Source of the DNA: CAVPDG01 sp963702535
GTDB lineage: Bacteria; Chloroflexota; Anaerolineae; Anaerolineales; UBA4823
DNA length: 64,000 nt
Reading direction: 5' to 3'
Assembly (NCBI GenBank): GCA_963702535.1
Contig: CAVPDG010000011.1
Coordinates: 293,813 to 357,812, forward strand
The position numbers and the translations under genes are program-made. Positions 21,436 to 31,304 of this stretch are shown piece by piece. Each line of letters opens with the position of its first letter. Positions within the stretch are counted from its first letter, which is position 1. A model generated the notes under the pieces. The model did no database searches, was not told where the DNA came from, and saw nothing but the letters and a program-made list of their open reading frames with translations.

Positions 21436-21482
21436 TCGGACGCGCTGATCCGGAACACTAATCTACAGAGAAGGAGGCTGAT

Positions 21483-22688
21483 ATGAAAGTGCTATTGGTT
21501 GGCGTTGGCGGCGTTGGCGAATCGATTGTGATGATTGCCAGGTCGCGGGCATGGGTTGAGCAGATTGTCCTCTCAGATTACAACCTGGAACGGGCAAAAG
21601 AAGTACAGGCGAAAACCGGTGATCCAACTCGTTTCCCGGCGGAATTCATCGATGCAGGGGAACAGGCTCAGGTGGAAGCGCTAGCTAAGAAATATCAGGT
21701 CGATCTGATTATGAACGCCTGTGACCCATCCTTCAACGAGCCGATTTTCGATGCGGCATACAATGTGGGGGTAAATTACATGGATATGGCGATGACGCTC
21801 TCCGAGCCTCATCCGGATAATCCCTATAATCAATGCGGCGTCAAGCTTGGCGATTACCAATTTGAGCGCGCCCACTTGTGGGAGGAAAAAGGGATCCTCG
21901 CCCTACTCGGGCTCGGTGTGGAGCCGGGCATGGCGGATGTTTTTGCCCGATATGCGCAAGACCACCTGTTCGATGAGATCGAATACGTAAACGTCCGCGA
22001 TGGCGCCAACCTGGAAGTGCGCGGTTATGAATTTGCCCCCAATTTCTCGATCTGGACAACGATCGAAGAGTGCCTGAATCCACCGATTATCTGGGAGAAG
22101 CAGCGCGGTTGGTACACAACCGAGCCTTTCTCTGAGCCTGAGATGTTCGAATTCCCCGAGGGGATTGGCGTGCAAGAGGTCGTCAACGTCGAGCATGAAG
22201 AAGTGCTGCTGGTGCCACGTTGGATCCAGTGTAAACGGGTGACTTTCAAATACGGCTTAGGCAACCAGTTCATCGGCGTATTGAAAACCTTGCACATGCT
22301 GGGCTTGGACAATAAAGAACCGATCAAGGTCAAAGATGTGATGGTGGCGCCGCGGGATGTTGTCGCAGCCTGCCTGCCAGATCCAGCGCACCTGGGCGAC
22401 CGCATGTTCGGCAAGACGTGCGCCGGCACTGAGGTGATCGGAACGAAAAATGGCAAGCCACGCAAGGTTTATATCTACCAGATTGCGGACAATGAAGAGT
22501 GCATGCGCACACTGGGCTGCCAGGCAGTGGTTGCCCAGACCGGTTTCAACGCTGTGATCGGCTGGGACCTGCTTGAGCATGGCGTGTGGAAAGCTGCGGG
22601 CGTCAAGGGACCGGAGGCGTTCGACGCGGTCCCATTCATGGAGAAAATGGCAGAATACGGATTTCCGTACAGCATTCGAGAGACATGA
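21483..22688 (+). CDS. Saccharopine dehydrogenase-like oxidoreductase
   Basis: This 401-residue protein has an N-terminal NAD(P)-binding Rossmann fold (VLLVGVGGVGESIVMIA) and the family motifs NACDPSFNEPIFDAAYNVGV and GLGVEPGMADVFARYAQDHL. The family covers saccharopine reductase, lysine 6-dehydrogenase, homospermidine synthase and carboxynorspermidine synthase, so it may form or reduce an imine between an amino compound and an aldehyde or keto acid. The ribosome site AAGGAGG lies just before the ATG. Placement between aminotransferases and a permease suggests a lysine- or diamine-related catabolic step; this is inference. Confidence 0.85.
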   Translation: MKVLLVGVGGVGESIVMIARSRAWVEQIVLSDYNLERAKEVQAKTGDPTRFPAEFIDAGEQAQVEALAKKYQVDLIMNACDPSFNEPIFDAAYNVGVNYMDMAMTLSEPHPDNPYNQCGVKLGDYQFERAHLWEEKGILALLGLGVEPGMADVFARYAQDHLFDEIEYVNVRDGANLEVRGYEFAPNFSIWTTIEECLNPPIIWEKQRGWYTTEPFSEPEMFEFPEGIGVQEVVNVEHEEVLLVPRWIQCKRVTFKYGLGNQFIGVLKTLHMLGLDNKEPIKVKDVMVAPRDVVAACLPDPAHLGDRMFGKTCAGTEVIGTKNGKPRKVYIYQIADNEECMRTLGCQAVVAQTGFNAVIGWDLLEHGVWKAAGVKGPEAFDAVPFMEKMAEYGFPYSIRET

Positions 22689-22722
22689 CCGGCTAGAATT
22701 TTTTCGGGATAGGAGACACCTC

Positions 22723-24297
22723 ATGGCGCAAACCACGAATAATGGCGATAGTGCTGTTATCCGCACTGAGATGAAAAAGCTGAAGCGCAATGTGACGCTT
22801 CTGCCGCTCTTCGGGCTGATGTACTTTACGGTCAGCGGCGGTTCGTTTGGGATCGAAGGCTTGATCGGATGGTCAGGACCCGGATTAGCCATGCTATTGA
22901 TCATCATCACCCCGCTCATCTTCAGCCTGCCGAACGTGCTCATGGTGCGTGAGCTATCCACCATGATGCCGGTTGAAGGCAGCTATTACCATTGGGTAAA
23001 GAAGGCGTTTGGTCCATTTGCCGGGTTTATGGCAGGCTGGAACAACTGGGTGATGACCTGGTTGGATGTGCCGATTTACGCAGTCCTGGCAGCCTACTAC
23101 CTGAGCTATTTCTTCCCGCCGCTGCGCGATGGGGCGGTGATCGGTGGGATCGAAGTATCAGCAGCATTGCTGCAATGGCTGGTAACGCTGGTCGTGATCT
23201 GGCTGATCGCCATCTTGCAGGTGCGAGGCGCGCGCCTGTCTGGCATGTTCACCAATGGCTTAGGCATCCTGATGATCATCCCGCTCATCTTGATGTCGAT
23301 CATCGGGATTTACGGATGGATCCAATCCGGTACAACGGTGTCACTACCGTTCCTACCGCAAAATGAAAGCCTGGTGGGCGCTCTGAGCGTGGGATTGTTC
23401 GTGGTGATGTGGAATTACATGGGGTGGGAGCTACCCAGTGTTGCCGGGGATGAAATCGTCAACCCGAAAAAGACTTATCCGCGGGCGATGGCTCTGGTAC
23501 TGGTGGCGGCGATCGCCACTTATGCGATTCCCGTCATGGCAGGGCTGTATGGCGGCGGAGGCGCGAACGGGCAATACCAGTTGTGGGGGATCGAGGGCGG
23601 GGATGAGGGGATAGGACCGGTACTGGAGGAATACGGCGTCACACCCGAGCAAATGGCAGAATGGGGAGTGGATCCGGCGAGCGATATCGGGTGGGAGTTC
23701 CCGCAGATCGGTCATGCGATCGGGATGAGCGTCTCAGGACCTACACTGGCGACGATCCTTGGCACCTTGCTCACGCTGGCGGCTGTGCTGAGCATGATCG
23801 GGTTATTCATCGGAAACAGCCTGGGAGGGAGTCGCGTGCCGTTTGCGCTGGCTGAAGACGGCATGATGCCGCGCTGGCTTGTCAGGGTCCATGACCGCTA
23901 TGGCACGCCCTGGATCTCGATTCTCGTGGTCAGCGTCGTTTTCTCGATATTCTCCCTGCAAGCGTTCGCTTTCCTGGTTGTGGCAGATGTCTTCCTGCAA
24001 TGCCTGGTGATCCTGGCAGAATTTGCTGCAATGTGGAAGTTGCGCTTTACTCACCCGGATGTCCCGCGCGATCGAGTGCCAGGCGGCTGGTTCGGTATGG
24101 TGCTTGTTACCATCGGACCGGTTGCCATTATCCTGCTGGCAATTTATAGCCAGTTTGCGGAGGAAGGCTTCAATTCCTTGGGGTGGGCGCTGGCTTTCAT
24201 GGCGGTTGGCGCTGTTCTTTACTTCCCCATCCGTCGTTATTTGAAGCCAGGGATGCCGGATGTCGATCCGTTTGCCTCGCCGCCGGAAGAGGCCTGA
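22723..24297 (+). CDS. APC-family amino acid permease
   Basis: This 524-residue integral membrane protein has about twelve hydrophobic helices. The APC signature appears early (LLPLFGLMYFTVSGGSFGIE), followed by FSLPNVLMVRELSTMMPVEG and YYHWVKKAFGPFAGFMAGW. Between helices, at about 23540-23700, is an unusual acidic extracytoplasmic insertion (EGGDEGIGPVLEEYG and on). AGGAGA precedes the ATG at 22723. It presumably imports the amino acid or amine that the surrounding enzymes use. Confidence 0.92.
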   Translation: MAQTTNNGDSAVIRTEMKKLKRNVTLLPLFGLMYFTVSGGSFGIEGLIGWSGPGLAMLLIIITPLIFSLPNVLMVRELSTMMPVEGSYYHWVKKAFGPFAGFMAGWNNWVMTWLDVPIYAVLAAYYLSYFFPPLRDGAVIGGIEVSAALLQWLVTLVVIWLIAILQVRGARLSGMFTNGLGILMIIPLILMSIIGIYGWIQSGTTVSLPFLPQNESLVGALSVGLFVVMWNYMGWELPSVAGDEIVNPKKTYPRAMALVLVAAIATYAIPVMAGLYGGGGANGQYQLWGIEGGDEGIGPVLEEYGVTPEQMAEWGVDPASDIGWEFPQIGHAIGMSVSGPTLATILGTLLTLAAVLSMIGLFIGNSLGGSRVPFALAEDGMMPRWLVRVHDRYGTPWISILVVSVVFSIFSLQAFAFLVVADVFLQCLVILAEFAAMWKLRFTHPDVPRDRVPGGWFGMVLVTIGPVAIILLAIYSQFAEEGFNSLGWALAFMAVGAVLYFPIRRYLKPGMPDVDPFASPPEEA

Positions 24298-24311
24298 ATA
24301 TAACATCAAAC

Positions 24312-24340
24312 CAGCCAGCCATCGCTGTGGTGGCTGGCTG
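24312..24340. other. Intergenic hairpin in the amino-acid cluster
   Basis: A perfect 10-base inverted repeat (24312-24321 with 24331-24340) has a nine-base loop and no T run. It lies between the permease stop and the last aminotransferase. It could stabilise the upstream mRNA or lower downstream expression; it is not a standard terminator. Confidence 0.5.
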
Positions 24341-24360
24341 AAAGGTCATAAGGAACCCAT

Positions 24361-25635
24361 ATGTTGTCCGATTCTCTCGCACATATCTCGCCGGTGTGGC
24401 CGCACTACACGCCGATCGTAGCCTCGCGCGCCGAGGGCTGTTACGTCTACGATCAAAGTGGGGCGCCTTATTTGGATTTTACCTGCGGCATCGGAGTCAC
24501 GAATACCGGGCATTGCCACCCAAAGGTGGTAGAAGCGATCCGCAAGCAAGCTGGCTTGCTGATCCACGGGCAGGTCAATATCATCATTCACGAACCCCTG
24601 TTGGCTTTGATTGCTGAACTGCGCACGATCGTGCACCCGTCGCTGGACGGGTACTTCTTCAGCAATTCCGGGGCGGAAGCGATTGAAGGCGCCATGAAAC
24701 TGGCGCGGCATGCTACGGGCAGGACGAATATCATCGTTTTTCAGGGCAGCTTCCACGGGCGCACGGTTGGGACGATGTCGCTCACCACCTCTAAGACCAT
24801 CTACCGGGTGGGTTACCAACCCCTGATGCCGGGTGTCTTCGTGGCGCCTTACCCGTACGCGTTCCGATTTGGCTGGGACGAGGATAAGACCAGCCAGTGG
24901 TGCCTGGACGAGCTGGATTTCCTGCTGACCACCCAAACGGCGCCGGAAGAAACCGCGGCGATCCTGATCGAGCCGGTGCTGGGCGAGGGAGGTTATGTGG
25001 TTCCGCCCGCCGGCTTTTTGCAGGGATTGAGGGAAGTTTGCGACCGGTACGGGATTTTGCTGATCGTTGACGAGATCCAATCTGGCATTGGAAGGACCGG
25101 TCGCTGGTTTGCCTACGAACATTTTGGGATTAAGCCAGACATCGTGACGGTGGCAAAAGCACTTGCTTCCGGATTGCCCATCTCAGGCGTTTTCAGCCGC
25201 CTGGAGCTGATGGATCAGTGGACTCCCGGCTCCCATGGGGGTACGTTTGGTGGTAATGCTATCGCCGCCGCGGCTGGCGTGGCGACCTTGCAGGCGATGA
25301 AGGCTGAGAACATGCTCGCCAACGCCCAGGCGCGTGGGGAACAACTCACCAGCGCGCTTCGCCATCTCCAGGAGGAATTTCCGGTCATCGGAGACGTGCG
25401 TGGCTTGGGCTTGATGGTGGGTACGGAGTTCCGCGATGCGCGCGGAAGACCCGATAAAGCCACGGCGAAGGCGCTTGTGCATGCCTGCCTGGATGAGAAA
25501 TTGATGCTTCTTACCTGCGGGGCATGGGATAATACGATTCGCTGGATCCCGCCCTTAATTGTCACTGAATCACAAATCACTGAAGCGCTGGCGATCTTTA
25601 CCAGGGCGCTGCACGTTGTTACGGGTAATCGCTAG
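24361..25635 (+). CDS. Class III aminotransferase (4-aminobutyrate/acetylornithine type)
   Basis: This 424-residue enzyme has the GabT/ArgD pattern: GIGVTNTGHCHPKVVEAIRK, FFSNSGAEAIEGAMKLARHA, FHGRTVGTMSLTTSK, ILIEPVLGEGGYVVPP, LLIVDEIQSGIGRTGRW and the PLP lysine K266 in VAKALASGLPISGVF. It probably uses 2-oxoglutarate as acceptor and an omega-amino acid as donor. It is the last gene in the cluster and the third class III aminotransferase in 7 kb. Convergent with the GH113-like lipoprotein downstream. Confidence 0.92.
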   Translation: MLSDSLAHISPVWPHYTPIVASRAEGCYVYDQSGAPYLDFTCGIGVTNTGHCHPKVVEAIRKQAGLLIHGQVNIIIHEPLLALIAELRTIVHPSLDGYFFSNSGAEAIEGAMKLARHATGRTNIIVFQGSFHGRTVGTMSLTTSKTIYRVGYQPLMPGVFVAPYPYAFRFGWDEDKTSQWCLDELDFLLTTQTAPEETAAILIEPVLGEGGYVVPPAGFLQGLREVCDRYGILLIVDEIQSGIGRTGRWFAYEHFGIKPDIVTVAKALASGLPISGVFSRLELMDQWTPGSHGGTFGGNAIAAAAGVATLQAMKAENMLANAQARGEQLTSALRHLQEEFPVIGDVRGLGLMVGTEFRDARGRPDKATAKALVHACLDEKLMLLTCGAWDNTIRWIPPLIVTESQITEALAIFTRALHVVTGNR

Positions 25636-25696
25636 CCCTGGATGCGCGGGCTCACTCACAGGCGACCTGCGCCGCAGATGAGGTGCAGGTACGGTC

Positions 25697-28205
25697 CTAT
25701 GGGTTCTGGGCCAGTATTTGCGGGTACCAGTAGCTGAGGATATTCTCCGCCGGCTTGCCATGTACGGAAAGCGACTTATCCTGCAGCATGGCAGGCGGAT
25801 AATAACCGCGCGAGACAAAGCCGGTGATCCAGGGTCGCTCGTTGACCGCCCTGAGCAGCGCAGAATAGATATCCGCCTGTTCCTGAAGATCGATCGCAAC
25901 CTCAGCGATATCCGCATGGGGTCTCGAGAGCGCCTGCCAATCTAAACACTTCTCCTGCCCGGGAAGCTGCAAACAAGCCGTCGCGGATCCATCCGCCGCT
26001 GGATACGCCGCGGCGAGGATAACCGGTAGTCCAGTTTGTGTCTGTAATGGCAGGATGCCTTCGTCCAGCAAGCGAGCAGCTTCAAAGTACAGCTCGTCAA
26101 CTGCAGGCTCGGTAGAGGTGGACAAGGGGGGAGAGAACTGGACGTAGAGCCCGTCGATGGCATCCAGGAAGGGCGGCGGGTTGCCTTGCGCCTGAGAATA
26201 GGAAAGAGCCCACAGGAGCTTGCCGTTGTAACGCGCCCGGATTTCGGCGATCAAATTGCGCCAGCGCGTTTCGGCATCCGCCGGGACGCCTGAAGGCGTG
26301 CCATCCGCAAGGACACCGCCGGGCAAGGCAGGGGAAATCCAATCTCCACCGATGATCAGCGATTGCGCTCCCGTTTGTGCAGCCAGGTCCGCATGGTTCA
26401 AGAGGAAATTACGGTAACGCTCGAACCAGCTCACCCACCAGGGGAAATCACGCTGCGCATCTGCCCACCACGTATCGGGATCACCTGGGAATTGAGGCGT
26501 GGGGAAGAGAGCCACGTTCAGCCCCCTGTGCAGCGTCTGGCTGATCGTCTCCGTCGAGTCGAGCCAGAGCGGATCTCTCCCGGCAACCGGCTCGATAACG
26601 GGTGGGTTCGAGCGGGTATAACTCCAGGTGGGGGTAAGGACTACCCAGTTCGCGGCTGTCTTCTGCACTTCGTTTAGAATTTGAGCGTTCAGGGGCGTCC
26701 ACGAGGGATGGTAATAGGGCTGGTATTCGATCCCGGCGATAAACCCATTTCCGTACGCGTTGACAGGATACTGCTCCGGCAACGATGGGGCGGCATCTGG
26801 GTTAAGCCACGCCCAAGAGGAGACTTCTTTCTTCGTAGTAGCGTTGAGCATGGCGGGCTCGACCCGGTAACCGGGGTTGTTTGGACCCATGGTACTGGCG
26901 TCGTCGGCTGAATCACACTGGTCGTTGCGACAGAAGCGATAGCTGATATTCTTGATAATTTGCGTTGGACCATTGAGCACATATGCCCAGCGGTTTTCTC
27001 CGATGCGCCACATGGGGATTGGCTGGGTCCAGCCGAAGAGTGGATTGAGTTGGATCGATACAAAATCAGAGGCCGGGGTGCCCGCGGGCACGTTCACATC
27101 CAGGGTGATGGGTGTGGCATCCTCTGTGCGCCAGCTAGCAATACTATCCTGGACGGTGATATCGCCCTCCGGGACGATCAACTGGCGCATGTGCGCCGCG
27201 CCCGTGGAGGTCAGCTCAGTATTCCAGAAGCCATCTCCAATGGTATAGGTGTATTGAATGTATGCGCCGACAGGGAAGAGAAAGCGTTTGAGAATACTCG
27301 CCCTCGGAGACGAGGTTGAGCGTGGGCATGCGTGTAGATACTGTGCTGACACCTCCCGAGAGATCTGCATAGGTATTGCCAAGCTGGTAGAGATTGCCGG
27401 CGATGCGAATGGGTACCGCCGGGATCGTCCCTTCCGGGGTGGTCACATCGAAGGTGACGGCGACGTACCTGGCAGGCGCCACGCGCAGCTCGGCCGGGGT
27501 GGTGGAATCGGCAGCTACCAGGGCGCCTTGTTGGAAAGTGGTATAGGAGCCATCCAACGCATAGGCGACGAGGTTATGCGTGCCGGGGGGTAGACCTTCG
27601 AGCAGGTAAGAGCCATCTGATCCCGTCAGGCTCTGCGCTCCGCCTGCAGTGACCAGCATTCCTGCAACAGGCTGTCCGGTCTGCGCATTCAGCACCTGAC
27701 CGGCGATCCTGCCTGACTTACCTTCAAAGTTGGTATCGGTCCAACGCGAGACGACATCCTGCACAGCGCCGGGTCCCTGAACATTGTACAGGCGGTAGCG
27801 TACCGGTCGACCATCGGAAGTATGCTCCTGCAGTGTGGAGTTGGGGGTATGGCGTGAATAGCGGTATTTGATGACAGAGCCGACGGGAAATTTCAATGTT
27901 GTTTCATAGCTGCCACTCTCTGTGGCATCCAGCGGGTAGGTGAGCGCATTGAGGGCTAAACCGGAGACTTCATCGAGGATGTTGATCGTAACACTGTCAT
28001 CCGGGGAAGTACCCGGGGGAATTGTGACTGTGAAGGTCACCTCCGCTTCCGGTAGGGGCGCCTCTGCAACCTGCCTGGGCGCCAGTGCGGTGAGCTGGTC
28101 AACGGCTACTTGAACCGTTGATGAGCTCGACCCGGAGCAGGATGCCAGAGCCAGGCTGAGAAGAATGATGAGAAATAGCATGGGGAGTTGGAAGGCTTTT
28201 TTCAC
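25697..28205 (-). CDS. Secreted lipoprotein with CBM20-like repeats and GH113-like domain (frame-broken)
   Basis: The signal peptide ends in the lipobox LASC, so the protein is membrane-anchored outside the cell. About 835 residues follow. Three related beta-sandwich repeats start with patterns such as VTFTVTIPPGTSPDD, VTFDVTTPEGTIPA and ITLDVNVPAGTPASD. A carboxypeptidase-regulatory-like domain (IAGQVLNAQTGQPVAGMLVT) sits between the first two. A C-terminal TIM-barrel-like part carries WRNLIAEIRARYNGKLLWAL, typical of GH113 mannanases. An extra C near 27274 shifts the frame inside repeat two. The ATG overlaps the stop of the upstream gene (ATGA). A role in binding and cutting a glycan is likely; the substrate is unknown. 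Confidence 0.72.
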
Positions 28206-29013
28206 GAAGTCACACCCTGATCTATAAGCTGCAGGAGAATCTCGATATTGGGAATTTGATCTACGGCAATTCGCTTGCTGGATTGATCGCTCAATTCTAC
28301 CACCAGGTCGCCTTTGGAAATGGAGACACGCTTCACATCATTCCAGGGGAGCTGAAGCCTGAACAGCCGCAAGGCATCCCGCTGGACGGCGACGGGTCCA
28401 AAGTAGATCCACTTCCCCTCGACAAAGAGGGGCTTGAGCGCGGCTTCCAGGATTGGGTAAAGACGAGCCTTAAGGCGGGTGATGCATTCTGGCAAATTTT
28501 CAAACGACCCACGAATGGCGATGGGCTTTCCCACATTGGGAATGATGGTTGCCCTGTAACGGATATCGCCGCGCATCCCGAACAGGCTAGGCTGAAATGC
28601 GCCGCTGGCGATCCCGCTGATCTCTTCCCAACGGAGCGCGGATGCCTGTTGGATTTTGATCGCAATACCTTTTTGGTGTATGGCAATGTAGCGATCTGCC
28701 AGCCGTAAGCGGTGGACGATCAATAGCGACCAGCAGATCAATGCGAAGATCGCTAATATGAACCATGACCGGCTCCAGGTAACGGCTGCCAGCTCGCCAT
28801 GATTGTTGTAGCCTTCGATGTAGCGCGCTCGAGCCCACCGCGAGGGGAAGCCCGACAGCCAATAGTCCCATGACCAGGTAAACGAGCTGTTTCCCGCCAG
28901 CGCAGCGGGCGGTAGCGGTACGTAGCAATCAAGGAGCCGAGGTTTTTAGGAGCGGTGTTTTTCAAGATGCACGAGCCTGGCAAACTTTCAAGAATCGATG
29001 AAATCCATTCCAT
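28202..29013 (-). CDS. Hypothetical two-TM membrane protein, DUF6585-like (frame-broken)
   Basis: Three frames have to be joined, by one-base insertions near 28890 and near 28820, to read YRYRPLRW, a helix (LVYLVMGLLAVGLPLAVG), RYIEGYNNHGELAAVTW, a second helix (WFILAIFALICWSLLIVH) and a soluble PH-like tail. The tail has YIAIHQKGIAIKIQQ and ALRWEEISGI. This layout resembles the DUF6585 family, which has no known function. The start is uncertain; I use the ATG at 29013. The stop overlaps the start of the lipoprotein gene (ATGA), so the two are translationally coupled. Confidence 0.5.
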
Positions 29014-29124
29014 CGGTGATAGCTGATGCAACAGTCGTGCCACGCCGTGATCCATGAAGAGCAGCATCGCCAAGATCTAAGCGATCTGCTCGGGATGGGC
29101 TTGGCGTTTGGGGCAGGGATAGCG

Positions 29125-29592
29125 TTATGTGTCAACCGGTTCGAAGAAAAGAATGTCCAGGATGGAGCCCTGCCTTTCTGACCTGGATTTCAGTACCGCC
29201 CGGACTTGCATGCCAATGCGTACTTCGTCTACCGTTGTGTTTCCCAAATGGTGGATCAATCCACCGTCACCCATGCGGACAAATGCGATGACCTGCGGCT
29301 CGGGCAGCGGGCTTCCGTCCAATTTTACGCAAAGCTGGGTATAACTATGCACTTCGCCGGTCAAGCCAACGTCTATCCAGTCTTCCAAAGGCGAAAGGCA
29401 ACGCTCGCAGAAGCTCTGCGCAGGAACGTACGTATGGTTGCATGCGGGGCAATGAGCGCCGAGGATACGACCTTGCTCCTGAAGCGCTCTGAAGAAGCGT
29501 TCTCCTGCCAGACCATAGGTATAGCGATTGGCAACGGGCAGGTCTCCCTGCCAGCTATCAGGGGAATGGGAATTCTTCTCAAGTAGAGACAT
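29125..29592 (-). CDS. DUF35 zinc-ribbon/OB-fold protein
   Basis: This protein of 155 residues has a rubredoxin-like zinc ribbon (CPACNHTYVPAQSFCERC) followed by an OB fold (TGEVHSYTQLCVK, VIAFVRMGDGGLIHHLGN). DUF35 proteins partner thiolase-superfamily enzymes and can channel acyl-CoA between thiolase and HMG-CoA synthase in archaea. The ATG at 29592 has GAGGAGA upstream. It is last in a run of two DUF35 and two thiolase-like genes. Confidence 0.9.
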   Translation of the reverse strand: MSLLEKNSHSPDSWQGDLPVANRYTYGLAGERFFRALQEQGRILGAHCPACNHTYVPAQSFCERCLSPLEDWIDVGLTGEVHSYTQLCVKLDGSPLPEPQVIAFVRMGDGGLIHHLGNTTVDEVRIGMQVRAVLKSRSERQGSILDILFFEPVDT

Positions 29593-29604
29593 CGTTCACT
29601 CTCC

Positions 29605-30114
29605 TCATGATACCGGCTTGAAGTACAGGATATCTGTAATCGCGCCAGTCCGCTCGGCGCTGGGCTTCCAGATCGCTTTGACCTGCATACCGATGTGCAC
29701 CGCCTGCGGATCGACCTCCCCCAGTTTATGAAGAATCCCGTGCCCAGGCGAAGCGCCATCGATATCGATCACGGCCGGGATCTCGGGCTCTGTGATGCGC
29801 TGGACATCCCAGGTCACGTAGCAGAGCGAAAATGTATTCACCACGCCTGTATCTCTCAAGGTCACGTATGCTTCCATAGGCTGGAAACACCACTCGCAGA
29901 CGATGCGCGGTGGGATGACCACTTTCCGGCAGTGCGAGCATTCTGACCCGATCAACACCCCTTCTCGCAAGCCCGCAAGGTAGCTGCCAATCGCAATGCC
30001 GGTATCCCAGGCATATCGCCCATTCAACCGGTCATGATTGAAAAGCACTTCTCCCTGCCGGAATTGATCCTCGGTCAGGGACGTTCCTGGAAAATTCCGG
30101 ATTTTGGAAGTCAT
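29605..30114 (-). CDS. DUF35 zinc-ribbon/OB-fold protein (second copy)
   Basis: About 169 residues from the ATG at 30114 (AGAGG upstream). The zinc ribbon is CSHCRKVVIPPRIVCEWC and the OB fold has TGVVNTFSLCYVTWD and IPAVIDIDG. It differs clearly from the other copy, so each may pair with one of the two thiolase-like proteins upstream. The thiolase-like stop at 30126 lies 11 bases away. The longer open frame that starts inside the thiolase gene is rejected. Confidence 0.9.
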   Translation of the reverse strand: MTSKIRNFPGTSLTEDQFRQGEVLFNHDRLNGRYAWDTGIAIGSYLAGLREGVLIGSECSHCRKVVIPPRIVCEWCFQPMEAYVTLRDTGVVNTFSLCYVTWDVQRITEPEIPAVIDIDGASPGHGILHKLGEVDPQAVHIGMQVKAIWKPSAERTGAITDILYFKPVS

Positions 30115-30125
30115 CGGACGCCTCT

Positions 30126-31292
30126 TTATCTTCCCATGATTACAACCGTGCCCACCTGCATTAGATCGCCCCATGCCTGGGCAATGCCGCGACGTGGGCT
30201 GCCCGGGACCTGGCGTGCGCCGGCTTCGCCGCGCAATTGCCAGAAGAGCTCGGCGATCTTCATCAAGCCTGCAGCGGCGATTGGATTGCCCACGCCCAGC
30301 AAGCCTCCGGAGGGGCAGACGGGCATATCGCCATCCCGGGAGGCAACTCCGTCAATGTACAACTGGACAGCCTGACCACGCTCGGCAAGCTGCAACCCTT
30401 CCAGGTGATGCAGGGCTTTGTAATCGAACGGGTCATACGGCTCGGCAATCTGAATCTGCTTGCGCGGCTCCTTAATACCTGCCATGTCATATGCCATGCG
30501 CGCCGCATATTCGACATAACGCGGGTATGCCAGGTCTTTGTTCGTCCAGTAAGATGTATCCAGGTTCCAACCGACGCCCTCGATCCAAACGGGCTTGTCG
30601 GTGATGCGCTTGGCAACATGTTCTGCCGCCAGAACCACCGCGACAGCGCCGTCGCTGACCGGACTGACATCGTAACGCTGAACGGGCCATGCTAAGACCT
30701 CCGAGCCGAGCACGTCGTCGACGGTGATATCCGCCTCGCCCAGTAAGGCGCAAGGGTGATCGGCAGCGTTGCGTTTATGTTGGACGGAAACGCGAGCGAT
30801 ATCCGCCTTGGAGACGCCGTAAGTGCTCATGTAACGGTTCATCTCAAGTGCAAAGATCCAGAGCAGGTTTGGCTTCAGCGGGCGCTCGGTCGTATGATCG
30901 AAGATCGTCAAGAAGGCAGCCTGGGCGTGGGGATAATAGCTGGACATCTTTTCTTCTGCTACGACCAGGACTACATCGAATAAGCCGGATGCGATGTGGT
31001 ACCAGCCTTGAATTGGGACAAAGACACCGGTGCCACCGCCAACATACGAGCGAATATACGGTTTACGCCAGGCTCCGGCGCCATCACTCAAATATTCGCC
31101 ATTCATGTGGATGCCGTCAAATGCATCCGGCGCCGTGCCCAGGCAAACTGCCTCGATATCATCCATGTTCAATTCGCAGGATTGCAGCGCCATCCGGGCA
31201 GCTTGCCAGGCGAGCTCCTTGGGCGTTTCCTGAGCGCGGCGGACGAAGCGGGTCATCCCCGCGCCAACCACGGCCACTTTACGCATGCCCAT
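30126..31292 (-). CDS. Thiolase-superfamily protein lacking the nucleophilic Cys
   Basis: This 388-residue protein has the thiolase two-domain layout, with VAVVGAGMTRFVRRAQETPK, GLFDVVLVVAEEKMS, SDGAVAVVLAAE and a C-terminal SGGLLGVGNPIAAAG. Where active thiolases have the Cys of the CASG loop, this one reads GGGTG (residues 85-89), and the catalytic GHP is GNP. It may bind acyl-CoA, act as a synthase by another mechanism, or be a non-catalytic partner. GGAGG lies five bases before the ATG. It precedes two DUF35 genes. Confidence 0.88.
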   Translation of the reverse strand: MGMRKVAVVGAGMTRFVRRAQETPKELAWQAARMALQSCELNMDDIEAVCLGTAPDAFDGIHMNGEYLSDGAGAWRKPYIRSYVGGGTGVFVPIQGWYHIASGLFDVVLVVAEEKMSSYYPHAQAAFLTIFDHTTERPLKPNLLWIFALEMNRYMSTYGVSKADIARVSVQHKRNAADHPCALLGEADITVDDVLGSEVLAWPVQRYDVSPVSDGAVAVVLAAEHVAKRITDKPVWIEGVGWNLDTSYWTNKDLAYPRYVEYAARMAYDMAGIKEPRKQIQIAEPYDPFDYKALHHLEGLQLAERGQAVQLYIDGVASRDGDMPVCPSGGLLGVGNPIAAAGLMKIAELFWQLRGEAGARQVPGSPRRGIAQAWGDLMQVGTVVIMGR

Positions 31293-31304
31293 GATATCCT
31301 CCTC

